This document shows positions 24,283 through 32,246 of a stretch of DNA of 33,103 nucleotides, piece after piece. The first letter of the stretch is position 1; each line of letters begins with the position of its first letter. The stretch comes from Gammaproteobacteria bacterium (lineage in GTDB: Bacteria > Pseudomonadota > Gammaproteobacteria > Enterobacterales > GCA-2746155), in contig JAUUZN010000025.1 of NCBI GenBank assembly GCA_030589945.1, positions 1-33,103 on the forward strand. The letters are read 5' to 3'. The notes under the pieces are model-generated. The model ran no database searches. It saw only the letters and a list, made by a program, of their open reading frames with translations, and was not told the origin of the DNA. A program made the position numbers and the translations under genes.

Positions 24283-25290
24283 TTACCAACGACGCTGTCG
24301 GTTAAACCAGGGAGGAGGATATGCACCTTGGTTCGGATTATTAAAACCAAATCCTAAAGCTTTTGGTTGTATATTCCGTGGCTGAGGTTGATTCGACTGC
24401 ATCCTGTTAAAATAGTCTTGACGTCTTCTTTCGTTGATCGCCATCTGCTCTTGCCAACGCTTTTTCGCGGCCTGCTGACGTTGTTGCATTTGTTGCATGA
24501 ACTGAGCATGATCAGGCTGGTTCATATTGGGGCCATTCATTCCCTGTTGATTCATATTTGGGCCGTTGAATTGAGGTGGAGCCCACTGTTGATTGTGCCT
24601 CTTCGACATTTGCTCCTGCCAGCGTCTTTGCGCATCCTGTTGGCGTTGCATCATCTGTTGTTGCTGCTGTTGCATATGTTGACGATAGCTCTCTTGATTA
24701 GCTTGAGATGGTCCACCTTGTGGCATTTGTTCTTGCCAATATTTCTGAGCTTGCTGTCGGCGTTTTTCCATTTCTAACTGATATTCATTTTGAGAATTTG
24801 GACCGTTACGATTTTGTTGTGGCTGCTGAGTTTGCTGAGCATTTTGACGTTGTGCCATCTGTTCTTGCCAGTATTTCTGTGCTGCCTGTTGACGTTTTTC
24901 CATATCAGTTTGAAATGACTGTCGCGCCTTCTCAGACTGTTGTTGGCGCTGCTTCAAAGCAGCCTGCTGTTTCTGCTGCCACTGATGTCTGGCAGATTTA
25001 CGGCTTTCTTGCTCTTTCTGCCAACGCTCTTGCCACTTTTTCTGAGCAGCGACTTGTTGTTGGCGCATTGATTCTTGATAATCACGCCATTGTTTTTGCA
25101 TCACTTGACGTTCAGCATTCTGAGGTACGTTAACATTCGAGCCATAGGACTGCTCTGAATCTGCTACGGTACTGTAAGGACCTGCAGGTGGTGTAGCAAT
25201 ATTAGCCTGAGCGAATAAATATCCACCAGTCCAGCCTATTACTAGCAATGCAACACTGCCCAATACTTTGAAAGAAAATAACCTATTCAT
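24283..25290 (-). CDS. Gln-rich WQEQM-repeat protein with N-terminal anchor
   Basis: A 335-residue protein: N-terminal hydrophobic segment (about residues 8-27, 'VLGSVALLVIGWTGGYLFA') that is a signal peptide or anchor, then a long Gln/Arg/Lys/Trp-rich stretch. The motif W-Q-E-Q-M occurs four times and W-Q-E-R-W once, each preceded by a 'RQQAAQKY/KR' helix. This implies a repeated amphipathic helix, probably an extended coiled coil. Asn/Pro/Gly-rich breaks separate the later repeats. The tail 'LGFGFNNPNQGAYPPPWFNRQRRW' is aromatic and Pro-rich, like that of the neighbouring secreted protein. No known family. It is 60 bases after the RND permease gene and 23 before the next gene, so it is likely co-transcribed. 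Confidence 0.75.
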   Translation of the reverse strand: MNRLFSFKVLGSVALLVIGWTGGYLFAQANIATPPAGPYSTVADSEQSYGSNVNVPQNAERQVMQKQWRDYQESMRQQQVAAQKKWQERWQKEQESRKSARHQWQQKQQAALKQRQQQSEKARQSFQTDMEKRQQAAQKYWQEQMAQRQNAQQTQQPQQNRNGPNSQNEYQLEMEKRRQQAQKYWQEQMPQGGPSQANQESYRQHMQQQQQQMMQRQQDAQRRWQEQMSKRHNQQWAPPQFNGPNMNQQGMNGPNMNQPDHAQFMQQMQQRQQAAKKRWQEQMAINERRRQDYFNRMQSNQPQPRNIQPKALGFGFNNPNQGAYPPPWFNRQRRW

Positions 25291-25350
25291 AACTCTTGTC
25301 CTCAGTTGACGTTTGTATGATTAATCTTACTCTGTTTTTTACTTCAGTCG

Positions 25351-28300
25351 TTAAATCTTCTTCAGGCTAATGCCTCTTCTTTTCTTACCTTTAGTTTTCT
25401 TGCTTTTGGGCTCATCTTTTTGAGTCTGCTGAGCCTTAGATTTTTTTATTACTGTTTTAGTCGTTTTACGCTTCCGTTTTGGAGCACTACTTGTTGATTT
25501 AACAGGAGCCTTTGAAACCTTTTTACTCGAAGCTTTCTTCGCAGTAACTTTTTTAGTAGGAGAAGCTTTAGCTTCTTTCTTAGTGATAGTCTTATTAACA
25601 ACTACACTAGTCTCATCTTTGCTTTCGTTGTTTACTTCTTCTGCAGGAACTGTCTTCTCTGATTTTTTCTTTGAAGAAAGTATTTTTGAAGCGTTATCAC
25701 CACCTTTTTGAAAAGCCGTGAAATAGCTTTTGAAGAAGTGAAACATGAAGGTTCCAGCAAATTGCATAACCTGGATAATTACTTTCCATAGAGGGAGCTT
25801 ATCTTTCTTTGGTTCTGGATCATTATCGTCATCATCTGATGGATTTCCGGCATTAACTCCACACAACTCGTAAAAGGTTGCACGATAAGAAATACATCCC
25901 AATGGGATAGCTACCAATGTCAGTATCGTAGAAACCAATGTGCCAAAGAATAGACTGGTTGCCATACCAATAAAGATTGGATCAGAAAATAGCATTGCCG
26001 CACCAACCATCAATGTCCCTGCTGTAATTAAGATGGGGCGCATTCTGATCTGACCAGCGGTTATTACCGCATCTTGAATATCCTTACCCGATTCAACTTC
26101 ATGCATGACAAACTCCACCAAGAGTATGGAGTTTCTGACAATGATCCCCGCGAGGGCGATAAACCCTATCATTGAAGTTGCAGTGAAGTCAGCACCGATG
26201 ATCAGATGACCTGGTATAATACCAATTAAAGTCAAAGGAATCGGTGCCATGATGAGTCCGGCTAAACTGAAGTTTTTAAATTCCCAAACAATCAACCCAT
26301 AAATGAGCAACAATGCCGCCATAAAGGCACCGCCCATATCTCTGAATGTTTCAAAGGTGACTGTCCACTCACCGGTCCATTCAAATCCGGATTTCACATC
26401 ATCTTCAGGAGCACCGTAGCGACCAATGGTGCCGCCTAACGTTAATGCCGTCATGGTTACACCGTCTGGTGTTACATAATCCTTGAGTGTATTTTCAACA
26501 CTGTGCATGCCATAAATAGGAGCGCCCAACATACCTTCCATTTCAGCGGTCACGTATTCAACCGGTCGTAAATCCTTGTGAAAAATAATGGGATCTTCAA
26601 TCACCTGTTCAAAACGACCTAACTCGCCAAGGGGTATAGTCGAGCCATTCTTAGACATGACAGGAATGGTGTACAGACGTTTTATTTGTGAACGTACCGC
26701 CATGGGTACTTGCATTACAATGTAGGTAGGTTCTCGTACTACACCCTGTTTAATATCGCCCAAGACGTAGCCACCCACAGCCATATTCATCTGTTGGTTA
26801 ATGGTATCAACCGATACTCCATAACGCGTAGATTTTTCAATATCGACTACAAATCGCCAGTACTTGTTTTCAGTGGCCATGTAATTATCCACATCGACCA
26901 TATCTTTAGTACTTTCAAAAATTTGAGTCATGTCCCGAGCAACCTGGCGACGAGTATTTGCATCGGGTCCATAGATTTCAGCAACAATGGTCGATAACAC
27001 AGGGGGCCCAGGAGGCATTTCAACAACTTGAGTTTTAACGCCCGTGGCAACAATCTCAGGATGCTTTAACATAAAATCTTTTATTCTATGGCGAGCGTCT
27101 ACAGCAATGTCATGACTACCCCTGTCCCTTTCCGTTTTATCAGTCAGCATCACTTGAATATCGGCATCCCACGGGTTCTGTCTTAAATAGTAATGACGGA
27201 CCATGCCGTTAAAATTAAAGGGAGATGCGGTACCTGAATAACTTTGTAATATTGTCACCTCAGGAATGACACGTAATACATTCACCAGTTGATGCGTTAC
27301 ATTAGCGGTAACCGGCAAAGCAGTTCCTTCAGGCATGTTGATAACAACATTGAATTCAGGCTTGTTATCAAATGGCAACATTTTTACCGCAACCCACTGA
27401 AAGTAAAACATGCTACAGGCAAAGAATGTGAGGCCGACAAGACCGGCCATAAAACCGTTTCTAAGCACAGCACTATGGCAGAGTTTATTCATCGCAGGAC
27501 GATAAAAGTTACCAATCACTTCCTCGAACCACTTTTCACGTTTTTCAGCTTTTTCAAGTGCTTCTAACTCTGGTCTCACCCGCATAGCAAACCAGGGCGC
27601 AAAAACAAATGCAGCAATTAGTGAGAAGAACATTGCAGCCGAACCAAGCACAGGGATGGGACGCATGTACGGCCCCATCAATCCACTGACCACACCCATG
27701 GGTAAGAGTGCAGAGATAATTGTTAGGGTAGCAAGTATGGTTGGATTTCCAACCTCTCGAACGGCATCAATTGCCACTTCTACAGTAGTCTTTCCAGCCT
27801 GTAACCAACGTCTGAATATATTTTCAACAACCACAGTAGCATCGTCTACTAAAATACCAATTGAAAATACCAGTGCGAATAAACTCACTCGGTCAATGGT
27901 GTAGTCGAGGATCAAAGCGGCCCAAATTGTTACCAAAATAACAATCGGGATAATCACCATAATGACCGATGCAGCACGTAATCCCATAAAGATTAGACAA
28001 AGAAAACTCACCGCCAATGCTGCTTCAAACAATGACATCAATAATTCATTGACCTTATCATTTGCTGTCTTTCCGTAGTTACGTGTTATTTCAACATGGA
28101 CATTATCGGGAATAATGTAACCTTTCAGCGACTCTAATTTGTTGATGATTGAATCAGCAATTTCAACACCATTAGTATCAATCTTCTTTGCAATAGCAAT
28201 GGTAACAGCCGCTTCGCCATTTGCCGCATTGGGATTTTCACTGGACGCTCCAGTGTAGAAACTGACAATATTCTTAGTTTCTTCCGCCGCTTTAAACACT

Positions 28301-29142
28301 TCGGCAACATCTCTTACATAAACCGGAGCGCCACCATGAACACCAATAACCAGCTGAGCAATTTCTTCAGCTGAGGTTAAAAAGGCGCCACTGTATACCT
28401 TAAACGATCGGTTGTTACCTTCAATATAGCCAATATCTTGTTCCGAATTCGCTGAACGAATGGTCTCGGCAACCTGAGCAAGAGAAATATCAAACCCGCT
28501 TAATCTTTCAGGTGAAACTTCAATTCTAATTTGATCGGATCTACCACCAACGATGGAGCTCTTACCTGTATTTGGTAGCGCCTTAAGATGCTGCAGTACA
28601 TCTAAAGCTAGCGTCCGTAATGTACCGTCATCAACCCCACCATCTTCAGGATTAGACCAAAAGGTAACCGATAAAATTGGGACATCATCAATTCCCACAG
28701 GCTTAATTAGCGGCAAAGAGACGCCTGGAGGAATAATATCGACATTAGATTGCATCTTATCGTGAACTTTCACAATTGACGAACCGAGTTCCTCACCTAC
28801 CTTAAATTGAACAGTGACCACCGCTGAACCACGCTGAGTAGCAGAGTACACATGGCGTATTCCCGGGATCTCACTGAGTAAACGCTCAAGTGGTTCGGTG
28901 AGTAGGCTAGTGACCTGCTCTACATTTGCTCCAGGATATTGTACAAAAATGTCGACCATGGGAACCGAAATTTTTGGGTCTTCTTGGCGCGGAGTCATCA
29001 TCAAACCCATGACGCCGAGAGCCAAAAATGCAAACATTAATAAAGGGGTTACGGGAGAATTAATAAATTGTTTGGCGATACCGCCAGCGATACCTAAGCT
29101 AACCTGATGATCAATTTCGTTATTATTGTTATCTGTCATCAT
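25351..29142 (-). CDS. RND efflux transporter permease with Lys-rich C-terminal tail
   Basis: An inner-membrane proton-driven RND permease of the AcrB/VexF type. The core is about 1094 residues; family members are usually 1000-1050. Visible: N-terminal cytoplasmic start and TM1, porter-domain block 'VFVQYPGANVEQVTSLLTEPLE'-like sequence ('VDIFVQYPGANVEQV'), TM4 'GILVDDATVVVEN' with D433 and D434 of the proton relay, and TM10 'IVRNSILLVEF' where Arg1003 replaces the AcrB Lys940. Residues 1095-1263 are an extra tail: 'PSDDDDNDPEPKKDK', a short amphipathic or membrane helix ('WKVIIQVMQFAGTFMFHFF'), then about 107 residues with roughly 33 Lys, plus Ala, Ser, Thr and Pro, like histone H1. Both RND termini face the cytoplasm. 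The adaptor gene lies 36 bases upstream. No outer-membrane channel gene is present in the window. Confidence 0.93.
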   Translation of the reverse strand: MMTDNNNNEIDHQVSLGIAGGIAKQFINSPVTPLLMFAFLALGVMGLMMTPRQEDPKISVPMVDIFVQYPGANVEQVTSLLTEPLERLLSEIPGIRHVYSATQRGSAVVTVQFKVGEELGSSIVKVHDKMQSNVDIIPPGVSLPLIKPVGIDDVPILSVTFWSNPEDGGVDDGTLRTLALDVLQHLKALPNTGKSSIVGGRSDQIRIEVSPERLSGFDISLAQVAETIRSANSEQDIGYIEGNNRSFKVYSGAFLTSAEEIAQLVIGVHGGAPVYVRDVAEVFKAAEETKNIVSFYTGASSENPNAANGEAAVTIAIAKKIDTNGVEIADSIINKLESLKGYIIPDNVHVEITRNYGKTANDKVNELLMSLFEAALAVSFLCLIFMGLRAASVIMVIIPIVILVTIWAALILDYTIDRVSLFALVFSIGILVDDATVVVENIFRRWLQAGKTTVEVAIDAVREVGNPTILATLTIISALLPMGVVSGLMGPYMRPIPVLGSAAMFFSLIAAFVFAPWFAMRVRPELEALEKAEKREKWFEEVIGNFYRPAMNKLCHSAVLRNGFMAGLVGLTFFACSMFYFQWVAVKMLPFDNKPEFNVVINMPEGTALPVTANVTHQLVNVLRVIPEVTILQSYSGTASPFNFNGMVRHYYLRQNPWDADIQVMLTDKTERDRGSHDIAVDARHRIKDFMLKHPEIVATGVKTQVVEMPPGPPVLSTIVAEIYGPDANTRRQVARDMTQIFESTKDMVDVDNYMATENKYWRFVVDIEKSTRYGVSVDTINQQMNMAVGGYVLGDIKQGVVREPTYIVMQVPMAVRSQIKRLYTIPVMSKNGSTIPLGELGRFEQVIEDPIIFHKDLRPVEYVTAEMEGMLGAPIYGMHSVENTLKDYVTPDGVTMTALTLGGTIGRYGAPEDDVKSGFEWTGEWTVTFETFRDMGGAFMAALLLIYGLIVWEFKNFSLAGLIMAPIPLTLIGIIPGHLIIGADFTATSMIGFIALAGIIVRNSILLVEFVMHEVESGKDIQDAVITAGQIRMRPILITAGTLMVGAAMLFSDPIFIGMATSLFFGTLVSTILTLVAIPLGCISYRATFYELCGVNAGNPSDDDDNDPEPKKDKLPLWKVIIQVMQFAGTFMFHFFKSYFTAFQKGGDNASKILSSKKKSEKTVPAEEVNNESKDETSVVVNKTITKKEAKASPTKKVTAKKASSKKVSKAPVKSTSSAPKRKRKTTKTVIKKSKAQQTQKDEPKSKKTKGKKRRGISLKKI

Positions 29143-29178
29143 TAATCTCTTATTAAATCGTCTATTGTCTGAGTTAGA

Positions 29179-30390
29179 TTAATTAGAATTAGAACCGACT
29201 TCACGATTCCAACCTGAGATTATTCCGGGTGACGGATTTATCAGGACCTGCTCTCCAGGATTTAAACCTGCAAGAATGGTAATGGTTCCTTCGGCATAAC
29301 TTGCCCCCAATCGAACAAGCCGTAACTCACGGCGGTTATTTTTAATCACATAAACAATGGGCAAACTGCCTCGTTTAATTACGGCACTTGAGGGGACCTC
29401 AATGAGCACCTCGTCATCTTCACCCGTATCAGGAAGCATGACTTCCGCATAGGTTCCGGGCCAAGCAGTGATTCCTACTGGTAGATCAAATTTAACAGTG
29501 ATGGTGTGACGTTTTGCATTTCCTATGGGGTAAATCTGCGCTAAGCGAACATCGACATATTGATTGTTAAAATCTAGCATCGCCGGAATTACCATGCCTT
29601 CATGAACGACTGAAATGAGTCTTGAGGGAACATCGACAGAAAGTTGAAGATTTCCAAGATCAGCGAATTTTAATAAGGGCTGACCCACTTGGACGGTATC
29701 TCCCGCTTCGACTAATTTTTCAACAATGACCCCATTAAATGTTGAGATGGTCCGAGTGTCCCTAATTCTAGCATCAACCTCACGTAATTTGGCGAGTGCA
29801 GCATTGTGCTGACCTTGGGCTTGACCCATTTGAGTGCCGGATGAGTAAAGATCTGAATATCGATCTAACCAAGGATTGCCCATACCCATGGAACTAGCAA
29901 TATTTTTGGTGAAGATTTGATCAAACATCGAAGGCATGCCCATGCCAGGCATTTTGTTGATGCTTTTTGATTGGGGTGACCACATTTCACGGCCGTACTG
30001 CATTTGAGAATTACGAAGACTTAAATACGAATTACTCAATTCTGCCAATACTTGAGCTCTTTTAGCAGACAACTCGTCAGTATCAAGAGCTACTAATACA
30101 TGGTTCTGCTCAAACTGATCACCTTCTCGGCCTGCGATAAACTCGACTCGTCCAGAGGTTTCTGCAGCAAATACTACTTCACGATAAGGAACAACACTGG
30201 CACTGAGGATATTAGAAATGCCTGTGCGTCTCTGACCCACGGTCACCGTTTGCCCCTGGTATCCACCATTATTTCCGTTGTTTGAATTATTATAAGAATT
30301 GTCGTAAGAAGTGCTTGATGATGCTTGAACTCCAGCCGTCATCGAAATTGATAACCCGAGTAAGAATAAACCCTGTGCTTTAATATTCAT
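29179..30390 (-). CDS. RND efflux periplasmic adaptor (MFP) with unusual insert
   Basis: A membrane fusion protein of 403 residues: signal peptide to about residue 23, a Ser/Asn/Gly/Tyr-rich stretch (about 24-48), a lipoyl/barrel-sandwich half ('AAETSGRVEFIAGREGDQFEQNHVLVALD'), a short hairpin domain, the second lipoyl half ('STFNGVIVEKLVEAGDTVQVGQPLLKFADLGNL'), then beta-barrel and membrane-proximal domains. Between residues about 134 and 187 is a Met/Pro/Gly/Trp-containing insert ('NKMPGMGMPSMFDQIF', 'GMGNPWLDRYSD') in the hairpin. The insert and N-terminal stretch echo the low-complexity composition of the secreted proteins in this locus. It would bridge the permease to an outer-membrane channel or to another partner. 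First gene of the run; the promoter is in 30391-30849. Confidence 0.9.
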   Translation of the reverse strand: MNIKAQGLFLLGLSISMTAGVQASSSTSYDNSYNNSNNGNNGGYQGQTVTVGQRRTGISNILSASVVPYREVVFAAETSGRVEFIAGREGDQFEQNHVLVALDTDELSAKRAQVLAELSNSYLSLRNSQMQYGREMWSPQSKSINKMPGMGMPSMFDQIFTKNIASSMGMGNPWLDRYSDLYSSGTQMGQAQGQHNAALAKLREVDARIRDTRTISTFNGVIVEKLVEAGDTVQVGQPLLKFADLGNLQLSVDVPSRLISVVHEGMVIPAMLDFNNQYVDVRLAQIYPIGNAKRHTITVKFDLPVGITAWPGTYAEVMLPDTGEDDEVLIEVPSSAVIKRGSLPIVYVIKNNRRELRLVRLGASYAEGTITILAGLNPGEQVLINPSPGIISGWNREVGSNSN

Positions 30391-30849
30391 ACTTGCCCCA
30401 TGTCGGTAGGATAAAATCCATTTAATACATAGATTTAATGAGTAATTTGATCCAACTATTTTTATTCACAACCATTGTTATACCCGTCATTGAAGCATAT
30501 AACAATCAGATCTTATAAAAGAGATGTCAATTCGAAACCATCATCTAAATATTTTGCTAATTAATTAAGTTTTAGACGTTGCAACCGTAAAATAAACAAC
30601 GCTAGCCATATGCAAAGACAGATAACTTAACCAGTTGATTTAACAACACTTTGTAAATTAACATGTTGCAATGCGTTGCACTTTAAATACTGGTTGCTGA
30701 CGCCCTATTTAATTGATTTTTAAAGACTTTGTTTGCAATATAGTTGCAAGTGCTGGCGTTGCATCAACATGAATATTGTGCAACACTAATTCACGGCAAA
30801 CTACCCACTTTTGGTAACCAATAATAAATTTTTGGGAAAAATATTTGAA
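30391..30849. promoter_or_regulatory. Divergent regulatory region with TTGCA/TGCAA box cluster
   Basis: This 459-base gap separates the RND operon from its probable regulator. The stretch 30391-30577 is AT-rich and I see nothing definite in it. From 30578 to 30784 seven TTGCA/TGCAA boxes occur: the palindrome GTTGCAAC at 30578-30585; TTGCAA at 30666-30671 facing TTGCA at 30676-30680; TTGCAA at 30733-30738 and 30744-30749, spaced 11 bases apart (one helical turn); GTTGCA at 30758-30763; and TGCAAC at 30779-30784. They probably form operators for the divergent Fis-type activator. No full sigma-54 promoter (GG at -24 paired with GC at -12) could be matched around these boxes on either strand. 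Confidence 0.65.
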
Positions 30850-32211
30850 ATGAAAAATAGTAAAGATGATTTAAACGATATTGATTCATTATTTCCAATG
30901 TTAGATGCCGTTATAAGTGTCATTGACGAAGGCGTTATCATCAGTGATAAAAAAGGTAATGTACTGTTTAATAATCCGTCAGTGATTAAATTGCTCGATC
31001 TTAAGCCAGGTAAGAAACTAACAAAATTACAACAGATTGGTGATCTAAATTTGCAACGAGAATTACTCAAACAATCGACCGACTGTCATGGTTATGATGA
31101 AACCTGTATGCCTTTGGGTGAATTCATCACATTTGATACTAAAATACTGCAGAATGACGGAATTCGATACATTGAATTTCACTCGGGCATTGTGAAATGC
31201 CAAATTAATGATAAGGATGTGCGCCTCATCCTCATTAGAGACAAGACCGAACAACGTATTTTAGAAGCAGCCTATAAAACAAAGTACACGGATATCATCA
31301 GTAACGATCCAAAGATGCTAGAGGTCGTTGAGAAGGTACATACTGTTGCAGCAAGCCATGCATCGGTGCTTGTGCAGGGAGAATCGGGAACCGGCAAAAC
31401 ACTTATCGCGAGCATGGTACATCAACTCAGTAGTCGTAGCTCTCAACCGTTTATAGAGGTTAATTGTGCAGCGATTCCTGAAGCCCTATTTGAATCTGAG
31501 CTATTTGGACATACAAAGGGTGCTGTATCTGGAGCTTCATCTGAGCAACAGGGACGAATTCAAGCCGCAAATAATGGCACATTGTTTCTTGATGAGGTGA
31601 GTGAGATACCCCTTCAACTTCAGACTAAGTTACTGCGCGCCATTCAAGAGCAAGAATATGTGATGGTAGGTTCAGATAAAACAATGAAGGTAAATGTTCG
31701 GATCATTTCAGCCTCTAATCAAAATATTCGTAAACTGGTTGATCAGGGCAAGTTTAGAGCTGATCTTTATTATCGGTTAGCCGTGATTCCACTAATTATA
31801 CCGCCACTCCGACATCGTCCAGGAGATATTCCTTTATTAACCAAACATTTTTGTGAACGACTAGTTGCCCGTGGTTACCCAACGGATGTGGAAGTTGACC
31901 CCCTGGCATTTAAGATGATGATGGACTATCCATGGCCGGGCAATGTCAGAGAGTTAGAAAATGCGGTTGAACATGGAGTCCTATGTGCTGTAGATAAAAC
32001 AATATTGGCTGAGAGTTTACCCCATGACATCACTCAAAAGATGTCTTCTACTATCACCAAAGATCGTACAAAAAGTACCCGACTTATTCAGAGTCATGAA
32101 ATTAATTCTGCTTTGGCACTCGCAAAAGGCTCTAAGTCAGAAGCAGCAAAAATAATTGGTATTGATAGGACAACTCTTTGGCGACGGATGCAGAAACTGG
32201 GGATAGATTAA
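30850..32211 (+). CDS. Sigma-54 interaction-domain transcriptional regulator (PAS-AAA-Fis)
   Basis: The ATG at 30850 is preferred; an in-frame TTG at 30811 lacks a ribosome-binding site, though the ATG site is also weak. The product is 453 residues: an N-terminal PAS-like sensor (about residues 10-135, 'LDAVISVIDEGVIISDKKGNVLFNNPSV'), a central AAA+ domain with Walker A 'G177ESGTGKT', 'ELFGHTKGAVSGA' at 217-229, Walker B 'GTLFLDEVSEI', sensor and R-finger region 'FRADLYYRLAVIPL', and a C-terminal Fis-type helix-turn-helix ('AAKIIGIDRTTLWRRMQKLG'). There is no receiver domain. The GAFTGA loop reads GAVSGA, so contact with sigma-54 may be altered or lost. It is divergent from the RND operon and is its likely regulator. 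Confidence 0.92.
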   Translation: MKNSKDDLNDIDSLFPMLDAVISVIDEGVIISDKKGNVLFNNPSVIKLLDLKPGKKLTKLQQIGDLNLQRELLKQSTDCHGYDETCMPLGEFITFDTKILQNDGIRYIEFHSGIVKCQINDKDVRLILIRDKTEQRILEAAYKTKYTDIISNDPKMLEVVEKVHTVAASHASVLVQGESGTGKTLIASMVHQLSSRSSQPFIEVNCAAIPEALFESELFGHTKGAVSGASSEQQGRIQAANNGTLFLDEVSEIPLQLQTKLLRAIQEQEYVMVGSDKTMKVNVRIISASNQNIRKLVDQGKFRADLYYRLAVIPLIIPPLRHRPGDIPLLTKHFCERLVARGYPTDVEVDPLAFKMMMDYPWPGNVRELENAVEHGVLCAVDKTILAESLPHDITQKMSSTITKDRTKSTRLIQSHEINSALALAKGSKSEAAKIIGIDRTTLWRRMQKLGID

Positions 32212-32246
32212 ATGAGAGACGAATTAGTTAAGGGAATTTAAATAAT

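Noticed and set aside
24367-24777. Plus-strand Leu-rich frame
   Set aside because: It is the antisense shadow of the Gln-rich repeats of the 24283-25290 gene.
30391-30849. Sigma-54 (-24/-12) promoter for the RND operon
   Set aside because: The TTGCA boxes were checked on both strands for a GG at the right distance upstream; none fits.
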